Shown here: positions 1-6,467 of the stretch, piece by piece
Numbering within the stretch: position 1 is the stretch's first letter
Layout of the letters: each line of letters begins with the position of its first letter
NCBI GenBank assembly: GCA_007135845.1
Contig: SLIC01000006.1
Location: 1-10,012, forward strand
Length of the DNA: 10,012 nucleotides
From: Candidatus Brevefilum sp.
GTDB taxonomy: Bacteria > Chloroflexota > Anaerolineae > Anaerolineales > Anaerolineaceae
Reading direction: 5' to 3'
Translations under genes and position numbers: made by a program
The notes under the pieces: generated by a model
The model's database searches: none
Told to the model about the DNA's origin: nothing
What the model saw: only the letters and a program-made list of their open reading frames with translations

Positions 1-105
1 AAGATCCTGGTATTTAAGTATCGCCCGAAACAACGTTATCGGGTAAAATCCGGACATCGTCAGCAGTACACTCGCTTGCTGATCGAATCGATTGAAATGG
101 AGTAA
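1..105 (+). CDS. rplU: Ribosomal protein bL21, C-terminal part (5' end outside window)
   Basis: The first 34 codons, read in frame from base 1 to a TAA at 103-105, give the end of bL21, a 50S subunit protein that binds 23S rRNA. The segment is rich in Arg and Lys and contains the family's conserved tail: a [11 protein letters not shown] stretch, then GHRQ followed by YTRLLI. The next gene, rpmA, starts 5 bases after the stop, which is the usual rplU-rpmA order in bacteria. The Shine-Dalgarno sequence of rpmA (GGAG, 99-102) overlaps the end of this gene, so the two are very probably co-transcribed. Only the C-terminus is visible, so length and start cannot be judged. Confidence 0.93.
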   Translation, partial: KILVFKYRPKQRYRVKSGHRQQYTRLLIESIEME

Positions 106-110
106 GTGAT

Positions 111-377
111 ATGGCACATAAAAAAGGCGGCGGCTCATCGCGTAATAACCGAGACAGCAAATCGAAGCGACTCGGCATTAAAAAATTTGGTGGTGAGTAC
201 GTTCTCAGTGGAAATATCCTCGTTCGTCAACGGGGCACCAAGGTGCATCCCGGATGGAATGTTGGCATGGGCAAAGATCACACCTTGTTTGCTACCAAAG
301 AAGGTCTTGTGCACTTTGAGACGATGCCAGGTGGGCGTAAAAAAGTTCATGTCGTTACCATCCCTGAAGATGAATAA
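111..377 (+). CDS. rpmA: Ribosomal protein bL27
   Basis: This 88-residue protein is bL27, a 50S protein whose N-terminal tail reaches towards the peptidyl transferase centre. It opens with [16 protein letters not shown] and carries the conserved [22 protein letters not shown] core, here residues 27-49, followed by [10 protein letters not shown]. Length and sequence are normal for the family. The N-terminus is the direct MAHKK form, without the cleavable leader found in many Firmicutes. GGAG at 99-102, eight bases before the ATG, supports the start. It lies between rplU and rpmE in a compact ribosomal-protein operon. A longer-looking reading frame starting at 106 is only a frame shadow. Confidence 0.97.
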   Translation: MAHKKGGGSSRNNRDSKSKRLGIKKFGGEYVLSGNILVRQRGTKVHPGWNVGMGKDHTLFATKEGLVHFETMPGGRKKVHVVTIPEDE

Positions 378-409
378 CGCTGGTTGAAAAGAAAGGATAG
401 TAGCGAATT

Positions 410-889
410 ATGAAAAAAGAAATCCACCCCGAATATTTTCCTGAGGCGACGGTCATCTGCGGCTCCTGCGGCGAGACCTGGACGACTGGCTCGACCAAAG
501 CAGAAATTCGTACAGAAGTTTGTTCAAACTGCCACCCCTTCTACACCGGTCAACAGCAGCGTATTTTGGACCGTGAGGGACAGGTTGACCGCTTCTACAA
601 ACGGCTGCAAGTTCGACATGATTACATTGAAGATCAGAAAGCCAGGGAAGAAGGCAAGGTTTCCATGGACCGCCCGATCGCAGACCTCAACCTGGGTACC
701 CGTGTGGAGAATGTCCTCGAGGAAGCTGGCCTGACGACGATCGGCTTGATCCTTGAACGGCTTGAAGGCGGCGAACAGGCGATGCTGGATGTCAGCGGTT
801 TTGGACGGAAATCATTAATTGATCTCAAGAAAACCTTGCGGCAAATGGGCTATAAAATCCCTGAAGCAGCTGAAGAAATCACCGTATAA
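410..889 (+). CDS. rpmE: Ribosomal protein bL31 fused to an RNA polymerase alpha-CTD-like domain
   Basis: Residues 1 to about 69 are a complete bL31: the MKKEIHPEY start, then the zinc-type cysteines C17-G-S-C20 and C38-S-N-C41, then HPFYTGQQ and a VDRFYKR end. A bL31 normally stops near 70 residues; this protein has 159. After a charged linker (about 70-87), residues 88-148 resemble the alpha-subunit C-terminal domain of RNA polymerase: [20 protein letters not shown], then a helical stretch, then [19 protein letters not shown]. By eye alignment to E. coli alpha-CTD, R98, N101, G132, K134 and S135 fall on the DNA-contacting R265, N268, G296, K298 and S299. The ribosomal role is established for the family; DNA or RNA binding by the extension is inference. 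Upstream AAGGA (393-397) is a modest ribosome site with a long 12-base spacer. The gene is followed by an intrinsic terminator. The reading frame is continuous, so the fusion is not an obvious frameshift artefact. Confidence 0.93.
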   Translation: MKKEIHPEYFPEATVICGSCGETWTTGSTKAEIRTEVCSNCHPFYTGQQQRILDREGQVDRFYKRLQVRHDYIEDQKAREEGKVSMDRPIADLNLGTRVENVLEEAGLTTIGLILERLEGGEQAMLDVSGFGRKSLIDLKKTLRQMGYKIPEAAEEITV

Positions 890-890
890 T
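885..890 (+). promoter_or_regulatory. Candidate -10 element at the end of rpmE
   Basis: A perfect TATAAT overlaps the rpmE stop codon and is the only strong -10 match just upstream of tdk. No good -35 is seen: the best hexamer at 861-866 shares three bases with TTGACA at an 18-base spacing. If active, the transcript would have a leader of about 80 bases that includes the terminator hairpin at 924-959, an attenuator-like arrangement. It may equally be chance. Confidence 0.25.
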
Positions 891-923
891 TTAATATCAG
901 ATCTAAAAAATCCGGTAAACTTA

Positions 924-959
924 ACAGGCAGATGCACCATCATCTGCCTGTCATTTTTT
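924..959 (+). terminator. Intrinsic terminator after rpmE
   Basis: A perfect 11-base-pair stem (ACAGGCAGATG at 924-934 with CATCTGCCTGT at 941-951) closes a six-base loop, CACCAT. Two bases later comes a run of six T (954-959). This is a textbook rho-independent terminator for rplU-rpmA-rpmE. It ends only 18 bases before the tdk start codon, so tdk is reached either by read-through or from a promoter upstream of, or inside, this short gap. Confidence 0.85.
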
Positions 960-977
960 AATCTTATGGAGTCATTT

Positions 978-1550
978 ATGAAACATTTAGTTGGATCGGT
1001 TGAAGTTATCTGTGGTTCTATGTTTTGTGGAAAGACTGAGGAATTAATCCGTCGGTTGCGACGGGCAAGGATAGCCAAACAGCAGGTGCAAGTTTTTAAA
1101 CCCATTATTGACAACCGTTATAACCACGCCAAGATCACGTCCCATTCTGGCATTGATGTGGATGCTGAGCCTGTAGATCAATCTCAGGCAATCATTCATT
1201 TGTTAAAAGAAGACACCACAGTGGTGGGAATTGACGAAGTGCAATTTTTTGATGAAGGTATTGTTGATGTTGTTGAGCAATTGGCTGAAAAAGGTTTACG
1301 GGTGATTGTGACCGGTTTGGATATGGATTTTCGTGGCGAGCCTTTTGGTTGTATGCCAAATCTGATTGCCCGGGCTGAAATCGTTGATAAACTGCACGCG
1401 ATCTGTATGGTTTGTGGTGAATCCGCCTGCCGTACACAACGGTTAGTTGATGGTAATCCGGCTCATTACAATGAACCCATTGTTGTGATTGGCGCAACCG
1501 AAATGTATGAGGCTCGCTGTCGAATGCATCATCAAGTACCGAGGGATTGA
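978..1550 (+). CDS. tdk: Thymidine kinase (type II, zinc-binding)
   Basis: This 190-residue enzyme phosphorylates thymidine to dTMP with ATP in the pyrimidine salvage pathway. The P-loop is GSMFCGKT (residues 13-20). Residues 85-91 (IDEVQFF) form the Walker B region with the probable catalytic glutamate E87. [13 protein letters not shown] (111-123) is the family signature, and C143-M-V-C146 with C181-R-M-H184 matches the structural zinc site of the TK1-like family. The start at 978 is chosen because GGAG at 968-971 lies six bases upstream and the protein then begins at the usual distance from the P-loop. An in-frame ATG at 966 has no ribosome site, and the open frame back to 819 overlaps rpmE and the terminator. 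The rpmE-tdk order also occurs in Bacillus. hpt follows after 15 bases. Confidence 0.96.
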   Translation: MKHLVGSVEVICGSMFCGKTEELIRRLRRARIAKQQVQVFKPIIDNRYNHAKITSHSGIDVDAEPVDQSQAIIHLLKEDTTVVGIDEVQFFDEGIVDVVEQLAEKGLRVIVTGLDMDFRGEPFGCMPNLIARAEIVDKLHAICMVCGESACRTQRLVDGNPAHYNEPIVVIGATEMYEARCRMHHQVPRD

Positions 1551-1565
1551 TCCAACAGGAGGCTT

Positions 1566-2123
1566 ATGGAAGACTATCATTCTTTTTTAGCTGAGATTTT
1601 GATCCATGAAGATGAACTAAAAGCCCGCGTACAGGAACTGGGTGAAGAAATCAGTCGGGATTATGCTGGCAAAAAAATCCTGGCAATCTGTATCCTCAGG
1701 GGTGGTGTGATGTTCTTAACAGATCTGATCCGGCATGTTGAACCCCTGGTGGCGATTGACTTCATGGGCGTTTCCTCATACGGGATTGGGTCGCGCAGTT
1801 CAGAGGGGCAAGTGCGTATTACATTAGACCTGACAACCAGTATTGCAGGAAAGCATGTGTTGATTGTTGAAGATATTATTGATAGCGGCAACACCCTTGC
1901 GTCCGTCATCGAATTATTGCAAACCCGCCAGCCAGCGAGTTTGGAGGTTTGCACCTTGCTAAATAAAGCTTCCAGGCGTGAAGTGGAAATACCGATTAAG
2001 TATTGTGGTTTTGTAATTCCTGACAAGTTTGTGTTTGGATACGGGTTGGATATGGATGAGTATTACCGCAACCTGCCCTTTATCGGCGTTGTGGATCTGG
2101 AAAAATATGAGGCTGATGTTTGA
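1566..2123 (+). CDS. hpt: Hypoxanthine(-guanine) phosphoribosyltransferase
   Basis: This 185-residue enzyme converts hypoxanthine or guanine with PRPP to IMP or GMP, the purine counterpart of the upstream tdk. It shows the pyrophosphate-loop segment ILRGGVMF (43-50), the flexible-loop region SYGIGSRSSEG (71-81), the PRPP-binding signature VLIVEDIIDSGNT (98-110) and the purine-recognition segment PDKFVFGYGLDMDEYYRNLP (152-171). Length is typical for bacterial Hpt. The start follows a strong AGGAGG (1557-1562), although the spacer is only three bases. Its 3' end overlaps the start of the next gene by 17 bases (or 8 if the later start is used), which suggests translational coupling. Preference for hypoxanthine over guanine cannot be told from sequence. 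Confidence 0.96.
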   Translation: MEDYHSFLAEILIHEDELKARVQELGEEISRDYAGKKILAICILRGGVMFLTDLIRHVEPLVAIDFMGVSSYGIGSRSSEGQVRITLDLTTSIAGKHVLIVEDIIDSGNTLASVIELLQTRQPASLEVCTLLNKASRREVEIPIKYCGFVIPDKFVFGYGLDMDEYYRNLPFIGVVDLEKYEADV

Positions 2124-3621
2124 TCCTGGTCTGATTGACCTGCTAAACCTCATTCGAGCTGAGCTTGATCCAGGCCAAGCGCTGTATATCGTTGGGGGTG
2201 CGGTAAGAGACCTGATATTAAACCGCGACCTGCACGATCTTGATTTTCTACTCGCTGAGAACCCGACTGACCTGGCAAAAAGATTGGCAAGACGATTGCG
2301 AGTTGGTTTCTTCGTGCTTGACGATAAAAGGCACACCGCCCGGGTGGTCTATTATGATCCACGCGGCAAATTGTTTCCCCTTGATTTTGTACAATTTACC
2401 GGCAGCAGTCTTGAAGAAGATTTGTACCATCGCGATTTCACCATCAATGCCATGGCAATTCTTGTGGATGATCTCACCCAGGTGATTGACCCATTGGGTG
2501 GTATGGCAGACCTGGAGCAAGGATTGCTGCGAGCATGCAGTGACCACGCCTTGTTAGATGATCCCGTACGTGTCCTGCGAGGGGCACGCCTCGCTGTCCA
2601 ATTTGATTTTAAGTTTGCACCCGGCCTGGAAGCTGCCATGCAGAAAGCGGCTGTCCAATTACCAAAGACATCCTATGAACGCCAGCGTGATGAGTTCTTT
2701 CGTCTTCTCGCAGGTCCTGACCCTGGCAAAGGTTTGCAATACTGTCGGCGCTTCCGGGTGTTTGATACTCTGCTTCCGCCATTGGTAGAACTAGAATCGA
2801 TACCAGCGGCACCGCCGCATCAATTGAGCTTAATTGATCACACAATTCAGACGGTGGCACATTATCATCACCTTTTGCGTTTGCTAACTGCGGGATGGAA
2901 ATATGACGGTGGGATAAACTGGGTTTTGAGAGACGTGTTGAATGATCTCGATCCTTTTTTGGATGATACTCGCGAGTTTTTTAACACGATGGTTACACCT
3001 GGTCGAACAAAGGCTGAACTGGCTTATTTTGGGGCTTTGCTGCACGATGTGGGTAAGCGGCTAACACATAAGGATGGCGTTGGTAAGCAATTTTACCCAA
3101 ATCAGCATGCCCTGGTTGGGGCAGAGGTGGCCTGGGACATGGCCCGGCGCCTTCAATTGAGCAATGCTGAATCCGATTGGGTGCAAAAGTTGGTTCGTCA
3201 TCATATGGACCTGCTGCCCCTGGTAAACAATGGTACGCTTCCCAACCGGCGGCAAACTTACCGATTTTTTAGAGAGACTGGCGAAGTCGGTGTGGCGGTT
3301 GCCCTGCACATGCTGGCGGATACACTAGCGACATTTGGTGAAACCCTGGATCCTAAGCGATGGGCGGATGCTGTATCTGTTGTGAGGGTCTTGTTCTCTG
3401 CCTGGTTTGATCATTATGAAACAATGATAAAGCCAGCGCTTTTGCTGGATGGTCATGACCTTCAACAGCATTATGGATTGGAACCTGGGAAGCAGATTGG
3501 GTTTTTGTTGGCTCAACTTGCAGAAGAACAAGCCAGCGGTACGATCACCAGCAGGGATGAGGCACACAGCTTTATTCGAAGGCAAATATCTAAGAAATCA
3601 TCGCATGGAGATGTAAAATGA
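2107..3621 (+). CDS. tRNA nucleotidyltransferase / poly(A) polymerase family protein with HD domain (probable CCA-adding enzyme)
   Basis: This 504-residue class II nucleotidyltransferase probably adds or repairs the CCA end of tRNAs. The catalytic head shows YIVGGAVRD (27-35), the metal-binding D44-L-D46, and HRDFTINAMA (108-117). D151-D-P-V-R155 sits at the position of the nucleotide-selecting (E/D)DxxR motif. SYERQRDEFFRLL (189-201) begins the RNA-binding neck, and an HD phosphohydrolase domain starts at LLHDVGKR (311-318) with H365/H366 later. The tail, LLLDGHDLQQHYGLEPGKQI (445-464), is also typical of the family. Two starts are possible: ATG 2107 (weak GGAA upstream) or ATG 2116 (GAGG only three bases before it). 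Both lie inside hpt. Whether it adds CCA, only CC, only A, or poly(A) cannot be settled by eye, so no symbol is given; cca or pcnB-like are the alternatives. Confidence 0.9.
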   Translation: MRLMFDPGLIDLLNLIRAELDPGQALYIVGGAVRDLILNRDLHDLDFLLAENPTDLAKRLARRLRVGFFVLDDKRHTARVVYYDPRGKLFPLDFVQFTGSSLEEDLYHRDFTINAMAILVDDLTQVIDPLGGMADLEQGLLRACSDHALLDDPVRVLRGARLAVQFDFKFAPGLEAAMQKAAVQLPKTSYERQRDEFFRLLAGPDPGKGLQYCRRFRVFDTLLPPLVELESIPAAPPHQLSLIDHTIQTVAHYHHLLRLLTAGWKYDGGINWVLRDVLNDLDPFLDDTREFFNTMVTPGRTKAELAYFGALLHDVGKRLTHKDGVGKQFYPNQHALVGAEVAWDMARRLQLSNAESDWVQKLVRHHMDLLPLVNNGTLPNRRQTYRFFRETGEVGVAVALHMLADTLATFGETLDPKRWADAVSVVRVLFSAWFDHYETMIKPALLLDGHDLQQHYGLEPGKQIGFLLAQLAEEQASGTITSRDEAHSFIRRQISKKSSHGDVK

Positions 3622-4430
3622 AAATTACAATAAACAGTTGCCAATTTGGTTTTGATCTTATGGGTTATATGGAGACTCACAATCAACAGGCGGTACCCCC
3701 GATTGTATTGATTCATGGATTGGGCTTGGATCGCACAATATGGCACCCATTGGTGTCGGGGCACCTGAGTGATTTCGAGGTGATCATGCCTGATATGCTG
3801 GGGCATGGTGAAAGTGATGCTCCACAAGGGCCTTACCCGATGTCGTTGATGGCTGAAAACCTGGCAGAACTCCTGGAGATACTGGATATTTCGAAGGCGA
3901 TTGTTTGTGGTCATTCCATGGGTGGGTATGTTGCCCTGGCGTTTGCCAGTCAATTTCCTCAAATGCTGGCAGGATTGGGACTGATCACAACGAATGCTTA
4001 TGCCGACTCGGAAGAAAAACGTACCGGGCGGTATGATCTGATTAAAAAAATAAAAGAGCAGGGCGCAATCGCGCTGGCTGAAAGCCTGGCACCAAAGCTT
4101 TCGCGTGATCCTGTTGTGATCAAGAAGTCACACCAATTAATCAGCAAAACAAAACCGATGGGCTTAATCGGTGCATTAGAAGGTATGGCGCTGCGACCCG
4201 ATCGAACAGCATTTCTACCAGAAGTTGATGTGCCGGCAATCGTGGCAGCAGGAGAAGATGACCAAATTACCAATTATGATGAAGCCCAGTTGATGGCGGA
4301 AGCTTTGCCGCAGGGGCAATTTTTAGGACTCCCCAACGTTGGTCATATGCCCATGCTAGAAGATCCTGCTGCTTTAGGCGAGGGGTTACAAGCCCTGTTT
4401 CAGCGGGTGATCGAGTCTTCCAGCGGCTGA
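3618..4430 (+). CDS. Alpha/beta hydrolase
   Basis: This 270-residue cytoplasmic protein has the full alpha/beta-hydrolase layout: oxyanion segment LIHGLGLDRTIWHPL (31-45), DMLGHGESD (59-67), nucleophile elbow GHSMGG with S100, an acid at D214 or D215 in AGEDDQITN, and the catalytic H243 in NVGHMPMLEDP. A cap region of roughly 125-195 lies between the strands. Such proteins include esterases, lactonases such as 3-oxoadipate enol-lactonase, and C-C hydrolases; the substrate is not readable. No signal peptide is present. The ATG overlaps the stop of the preceding gene as ATGA, with GGAG at 3607-3610 upstream, so it is translationally coupled to the nucleotidyltransferase. No biochemical link between the two is evident. 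Confidence 0.92.
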   Translation: MKITINSCQFGFDLMGYMETHNQQAVPPIVLIHGLGLDRTIWHPLVSGHLSDFEVIMPDMLGHGESDAPQGPYPMSLMAENLAELLEILDISKAIVCGHSMGGYVALAFASQFPQMLAGLGLITTNAYADSEEKRTGRYDLIKKIKEQGAIALAESLAPKLSRDPVVIKKSHQLISKTKPMGLIGALEGMALRPDRTAFLPEVDVPAIVAAGEDDQITNYDEAQLMAEALPQGQFLGLPNVGHMPMLEDPAALGEGLQALFQRVIESSSG

Positions 4431-4455
4431 ACACCCAATCACCATTAGACACGAA

Positions 4456-4461
4456 TATAAT
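4456..4461 (+). promoter_or_regulatory. Candidate -10 upstream of the nitroreductase
   Basis: A perfect TATAAT lies in an AT-rich gap of 92 bases between the hydrolase and the nitroreductase. No convincing -35 is found at 16-18 bases upstream, so the call is weak. A second possible -10, TATAAA, lies at 4481-4486. Confidence 0.3.
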
Positions 4462-4488
4462 TCAATTCACCATTTAAAATTATAAACC

Positions 4489-4509
4489 TGACAAGGTTTT
4501 CCCTTGTCA
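4489..4509 (+). other. Hairpin in the nitroreductase leader
   Basis: TGACAAGG (4489-4496) and CCTTGTCA (4502-4509) form a perfect 8-base-pair inverted repeat around a five-base TTTTC loop. It ends 13 bases before the start codon and just in front of the AAAGG ribosome site (4514-4518). There is no T-run after it on either strand, so it is not a standard terminator. It could be an operator or an RNA structure that influences translation or ends transcription of the upstream operon inefficiently. Confidence 0.5.
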
Positions 4510-4522
4510 TTAGAAAGGCACC

Positions 4523-5041
4523 ATGACCATTCAAGATATCATTTATGCCCGGCGGAGCATCCGAAAGTATCAGGAAAAACCCGTTGAAAAAGAAAAAATC
4601 GAACTGCTGCTCAAAGCTGGGATGGCTGCTCCATCAGCAATGAATATCAAGCCCTGGGAATTCGTGGTGATTACGAACCGCGAGACGATGGATAAGATTC
4701 GATCTGCCTTGATGTTTGGAAAATTCAATGCGCCGATGGCGATTGCTGTCTGTGGGAATACTTCCTTCTTTAAACACCCGATGGCGGAGCGGTTTTGGGT
4801 CCAGGATTGCAGCGCTGCCACCCAGAATATCATGTTGTCTGCTGTTGGCTTGGGGTTGGGAACCGTCTGGCTGGGCGTCCATCCAATCTTTGTCTATAAA
4901 AAACGGATATCAGAGATTCTATTGTTACCCGAACACGTGACTCCGTTAAATGTGATCTATGTTGGTTATCCAGCAAATGGTAAGAAAGAGCCTCGTACGC
5001 AGTATGATGCTAAACGAGTCCATTGGGAATCTTATCGTTAA
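4523..5041 (+). CDS. Nitroreductase family FMN oxidoreductase
   Basis: This 172-residue flavoprotein belongs to the nitroreductase family, homodimers that bind FMN and take electrons from NAD(P)H. It shows the FMN-phosphate-binding RRSIRKY (10-16), the APSAMNIKPWEFVVI segment (36-50), a QDCSAATQNIMLSA helix (95-108) and GLGTVWLG (111-118), which are the family's usual landmarks in order. The short length is typical of the compact subgroup common in anaerobes. Substrates may be nitro compounds, quinones or other acceptors and cannot be inferred. An AAAGG site at 4514-4518 supports the start. It stands apart from the upstream operon behind its own leader. It converges with the epimerase-like gene, whose stop is only 23 bases away, and no terminator is seen between them. 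Confidence 0.93.
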   Translation: MTIQDIIYARRSIRKYQEKPVEKEKIELLLKAGMAAPSAMNIKPWEFVVITNRETMDKIRSALMFGKFNAPMAIAVCGNTSFFKHPMAERFWVQDCSAATQNIMLSAVGLGLGTVWLGVHPIFVYKKRISEILLLPEHVTPLNVIYVGYPANGKKEPRTQYDAKRVHWESYR

Positions 5042-5064
5042 GACTTGAACTCCGCCCTTGATGG

Positions 5065-6069
5065 TCAGGTCGTTTTTTCTTTCTGGTATCTCAAGAGCAG
5101 CTTGGTTTCTGTAGCGATATCCATACCCACTTTTAAATTCAATCTTTCTGGCTGGGTTTTTAACCAATCCAAGGTCTCACTGATGGTTTGAGAGAGCGGC
5201 CTGAAGATGAGACCGGCTTTTTGGGCTTTGTTATTATTGATATTATAAAAACCAGTAAATGCAGGATCATTTGATGGTACCCACAGGGGCAGGTCACGCC
5301 ATGGCATAACGCCCGAATTCAATAGGAAGGTTTCATCAACCCAGACAAAGCTGGCTTCAGATAAGGCTGCTTCCCGGCAGGCAACGAGCAATGAACCAAA
5401 CGTGGCAGGTTTTCGAGGCCCTGTGACATTGAAGACACCTTCGCTGTTTGCTTCAACCTGGTTGATGATAAAGGCGGCTAAGTCACGGACATCGATGAAT
5501 TGGAGGTTCGCACTTGGGGGAGATGGCGCCAATACCTGGCCACCCAGGGAGACCCGCCAAGGCCAATAGGTGAAACGATCTGTTGGGTCATCTGGGCCAA
5601 CAATTAATCCAGGTCGGAGTACCAGTACTTTGCCATCAAAACCTTGTTGGATCTCATATTCGCAGAGCGCTTTAAGGGGGCCATACGCTTCCCCTGTGTG
5701 ATCTTCCGTCGTGTGATCGTCCAGCTCTGCAAGTGGATAAGATTCGGTTATGTCGGGTGTCCTGAAATCCTTATAGACAGAAACAGAGGAGATGAAGACA
5801 TATTGTCCGCATTTTCCTGACAGGAACTCTGCTGATTGCCTGGTGATTCGGGGCACATACCCGCTGGTATCAATGACGGCATCCCATTTTCGACGTTTAA
5901 GAGCGTCAAGCCCCCCATCCCTGTCACCAATCAGCGTTTTTACTTTTGGAAAAAGCTCAGGGTTTGTCCGTCCACGGTTGAAAAGAGTTGGCGTGTGGCC
6001 TGCTTGGAGCAATAATTCAACCAGGGCTTTGCCCAAAAACCGTTTACCACCTAAGATTAGAATTTTCAT
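5065..6069 (-). CDS. NAD(P)-dependent epimerase/dehydratase-like protein (extended SDR)
   Basis: This 334-residue protein has an N-terminal Rossmann fold with the variant glycine motif GGKRFLG (7-13), a following basic NRGRTNPELF (31-40) and AVIDTSGYVPR (64-74). The probable catalytic serine lies in FISSVSVY (92-99), and the YxxxK pair is Y129/K133 in EAYGPLKA. RPGLIVGPDDPTDRFTYW (152-169) and the FIDVRDLA segment (191-198) are typical of the extended, UDP-sugar-epimerase-like branch. It may act on a nucleotide sugar or be a plain reductase; the GGxxFLG variant is common in poorly characterised relatives. GAGG lies a few bases upstream of the ATG on the minus strand. It appears to be a single-gene unit, convergent with the nitroreductase. 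Confidence 0.9.
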   Translation of the reverse strand: MKILILGGKRFLGKALVELLLQAGHTPTLFNRGRTNPELFPKVKTLIGDRDGGLDALKRRKWDAVIDTSGYVPRITRQSAEFLSGKCGQYVFISSVSVYKDFRTPDITESYPLAELDDHTTEDHTGEAYGPLKALCEYEIQQGFDGKVLVLRPGLIVGPDDPTDRFTYWPWRVSLGGQVLAPSPPSANLQFIDVRDLAAFIINQVEANSEGVFNVTGPRKPATFGSLLVACREAALSEASFVWVDETFLLNSGVMPWRDLPLWVPSNDPAFTGFYNINNNKAQKAGLIFRPLSQTISETLDWLKTQPERLNLKVGMDIATETKLLLRYQKEKTT

Positions 6070-6467
6070 CGATACCTCGCATCATGGTGAGCAGCAATAA
6101 TGATTGAAGTTCACGTAAAGCATTGATCCCACTGGTGTGGTTTTGACTGCTACCTTTATTATACAATAACCGGCAAATCCCGTGGATAAGGTTTGTGAGC
6201 AACTGCAAAGTGCTTGGAAACATCAACAATACCTTTGTTCAGGTGTAACAGACCTATCCCTGGTTGATCCCCTTGCCGGAGTCAATGGTGCCCAAAAGGA
6301 GAGAAGAGGTATGTTAAGTTATTGTGTTACTCAGGAAAAGCCGGAAAAGGTATTTGTCTATCTGGTTGTCATAAGGCAAATCAGCCGAATTGTCCAGACG
6401 ATTGAATAATTGGTTTATTGATTTTGAATTTAGATTTTATGACTGGATTGGTTTTTGATGGGGAAAT
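6070..6467. other. Intergenic region of about 400 bases without a convincing gene
   Basis: This stretch separates the start of the epimerase-like gene from the end of the lipoprotein gene, both on the minus strand. It holds the epimerase leader and its candidate -10. An open frame of 75 codons (6182-6409, plus strand) starts with GTG, lacks a ribosome site and shows no recognisable motif, so it is not called as a gene. The part from about 6400 is AT-rich with no stem followed by a T-run, so no terminator is apparent for the lipoprotein unit. No tRNA-like fold or tandem repeat was seen. Confidence 0.6.
6158..6163 (-). promoter_or_regulatory. Candidate -10 for the epimerase-like gene
   Basis: Read on the minus strand, a perfect TATAAT lies about 90 bases upstream of the epimerase-like start codon. 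No good -35 hexamer is seen 16-18 bases further upstream. The position fits a promoter for this single-gene unit, but the evidence is one hexamer in an AT-rich patch. Confidence 0.35.

Noticed and set aside
106..387. Frame of 93 codons over rpmA
   Set aside because: Shadow of rpmA, whose 88-residue product is unmistakable.
819..977. N-terminal extension of the thymidine kinase back to 819
   Set aside because: It overlaps rpmE and runs through the terminator hairpin; the start at 978 has a good GGAG site and gives the normal family length.
2029..2106. N-terminal extension of the nucleotidyltransferase into hpt
   Set aside because: It lies entirely inside the conserved 3' end of hpt in another frame and adds nothing resembling the family.
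5042..5064. Shared bidirectional terminator between the convergent nitroreductase and epimerase-like genes
   Set aside because: Only 23 bases, with no inverted repeat or T-run visible.
6182..6409. Open frame of 75 codons on the plus strand, GTG start
   Set aside because: No ribosome site, no motif and unremarkable composition; lies in a spacer and runs against both neighbouring genes.
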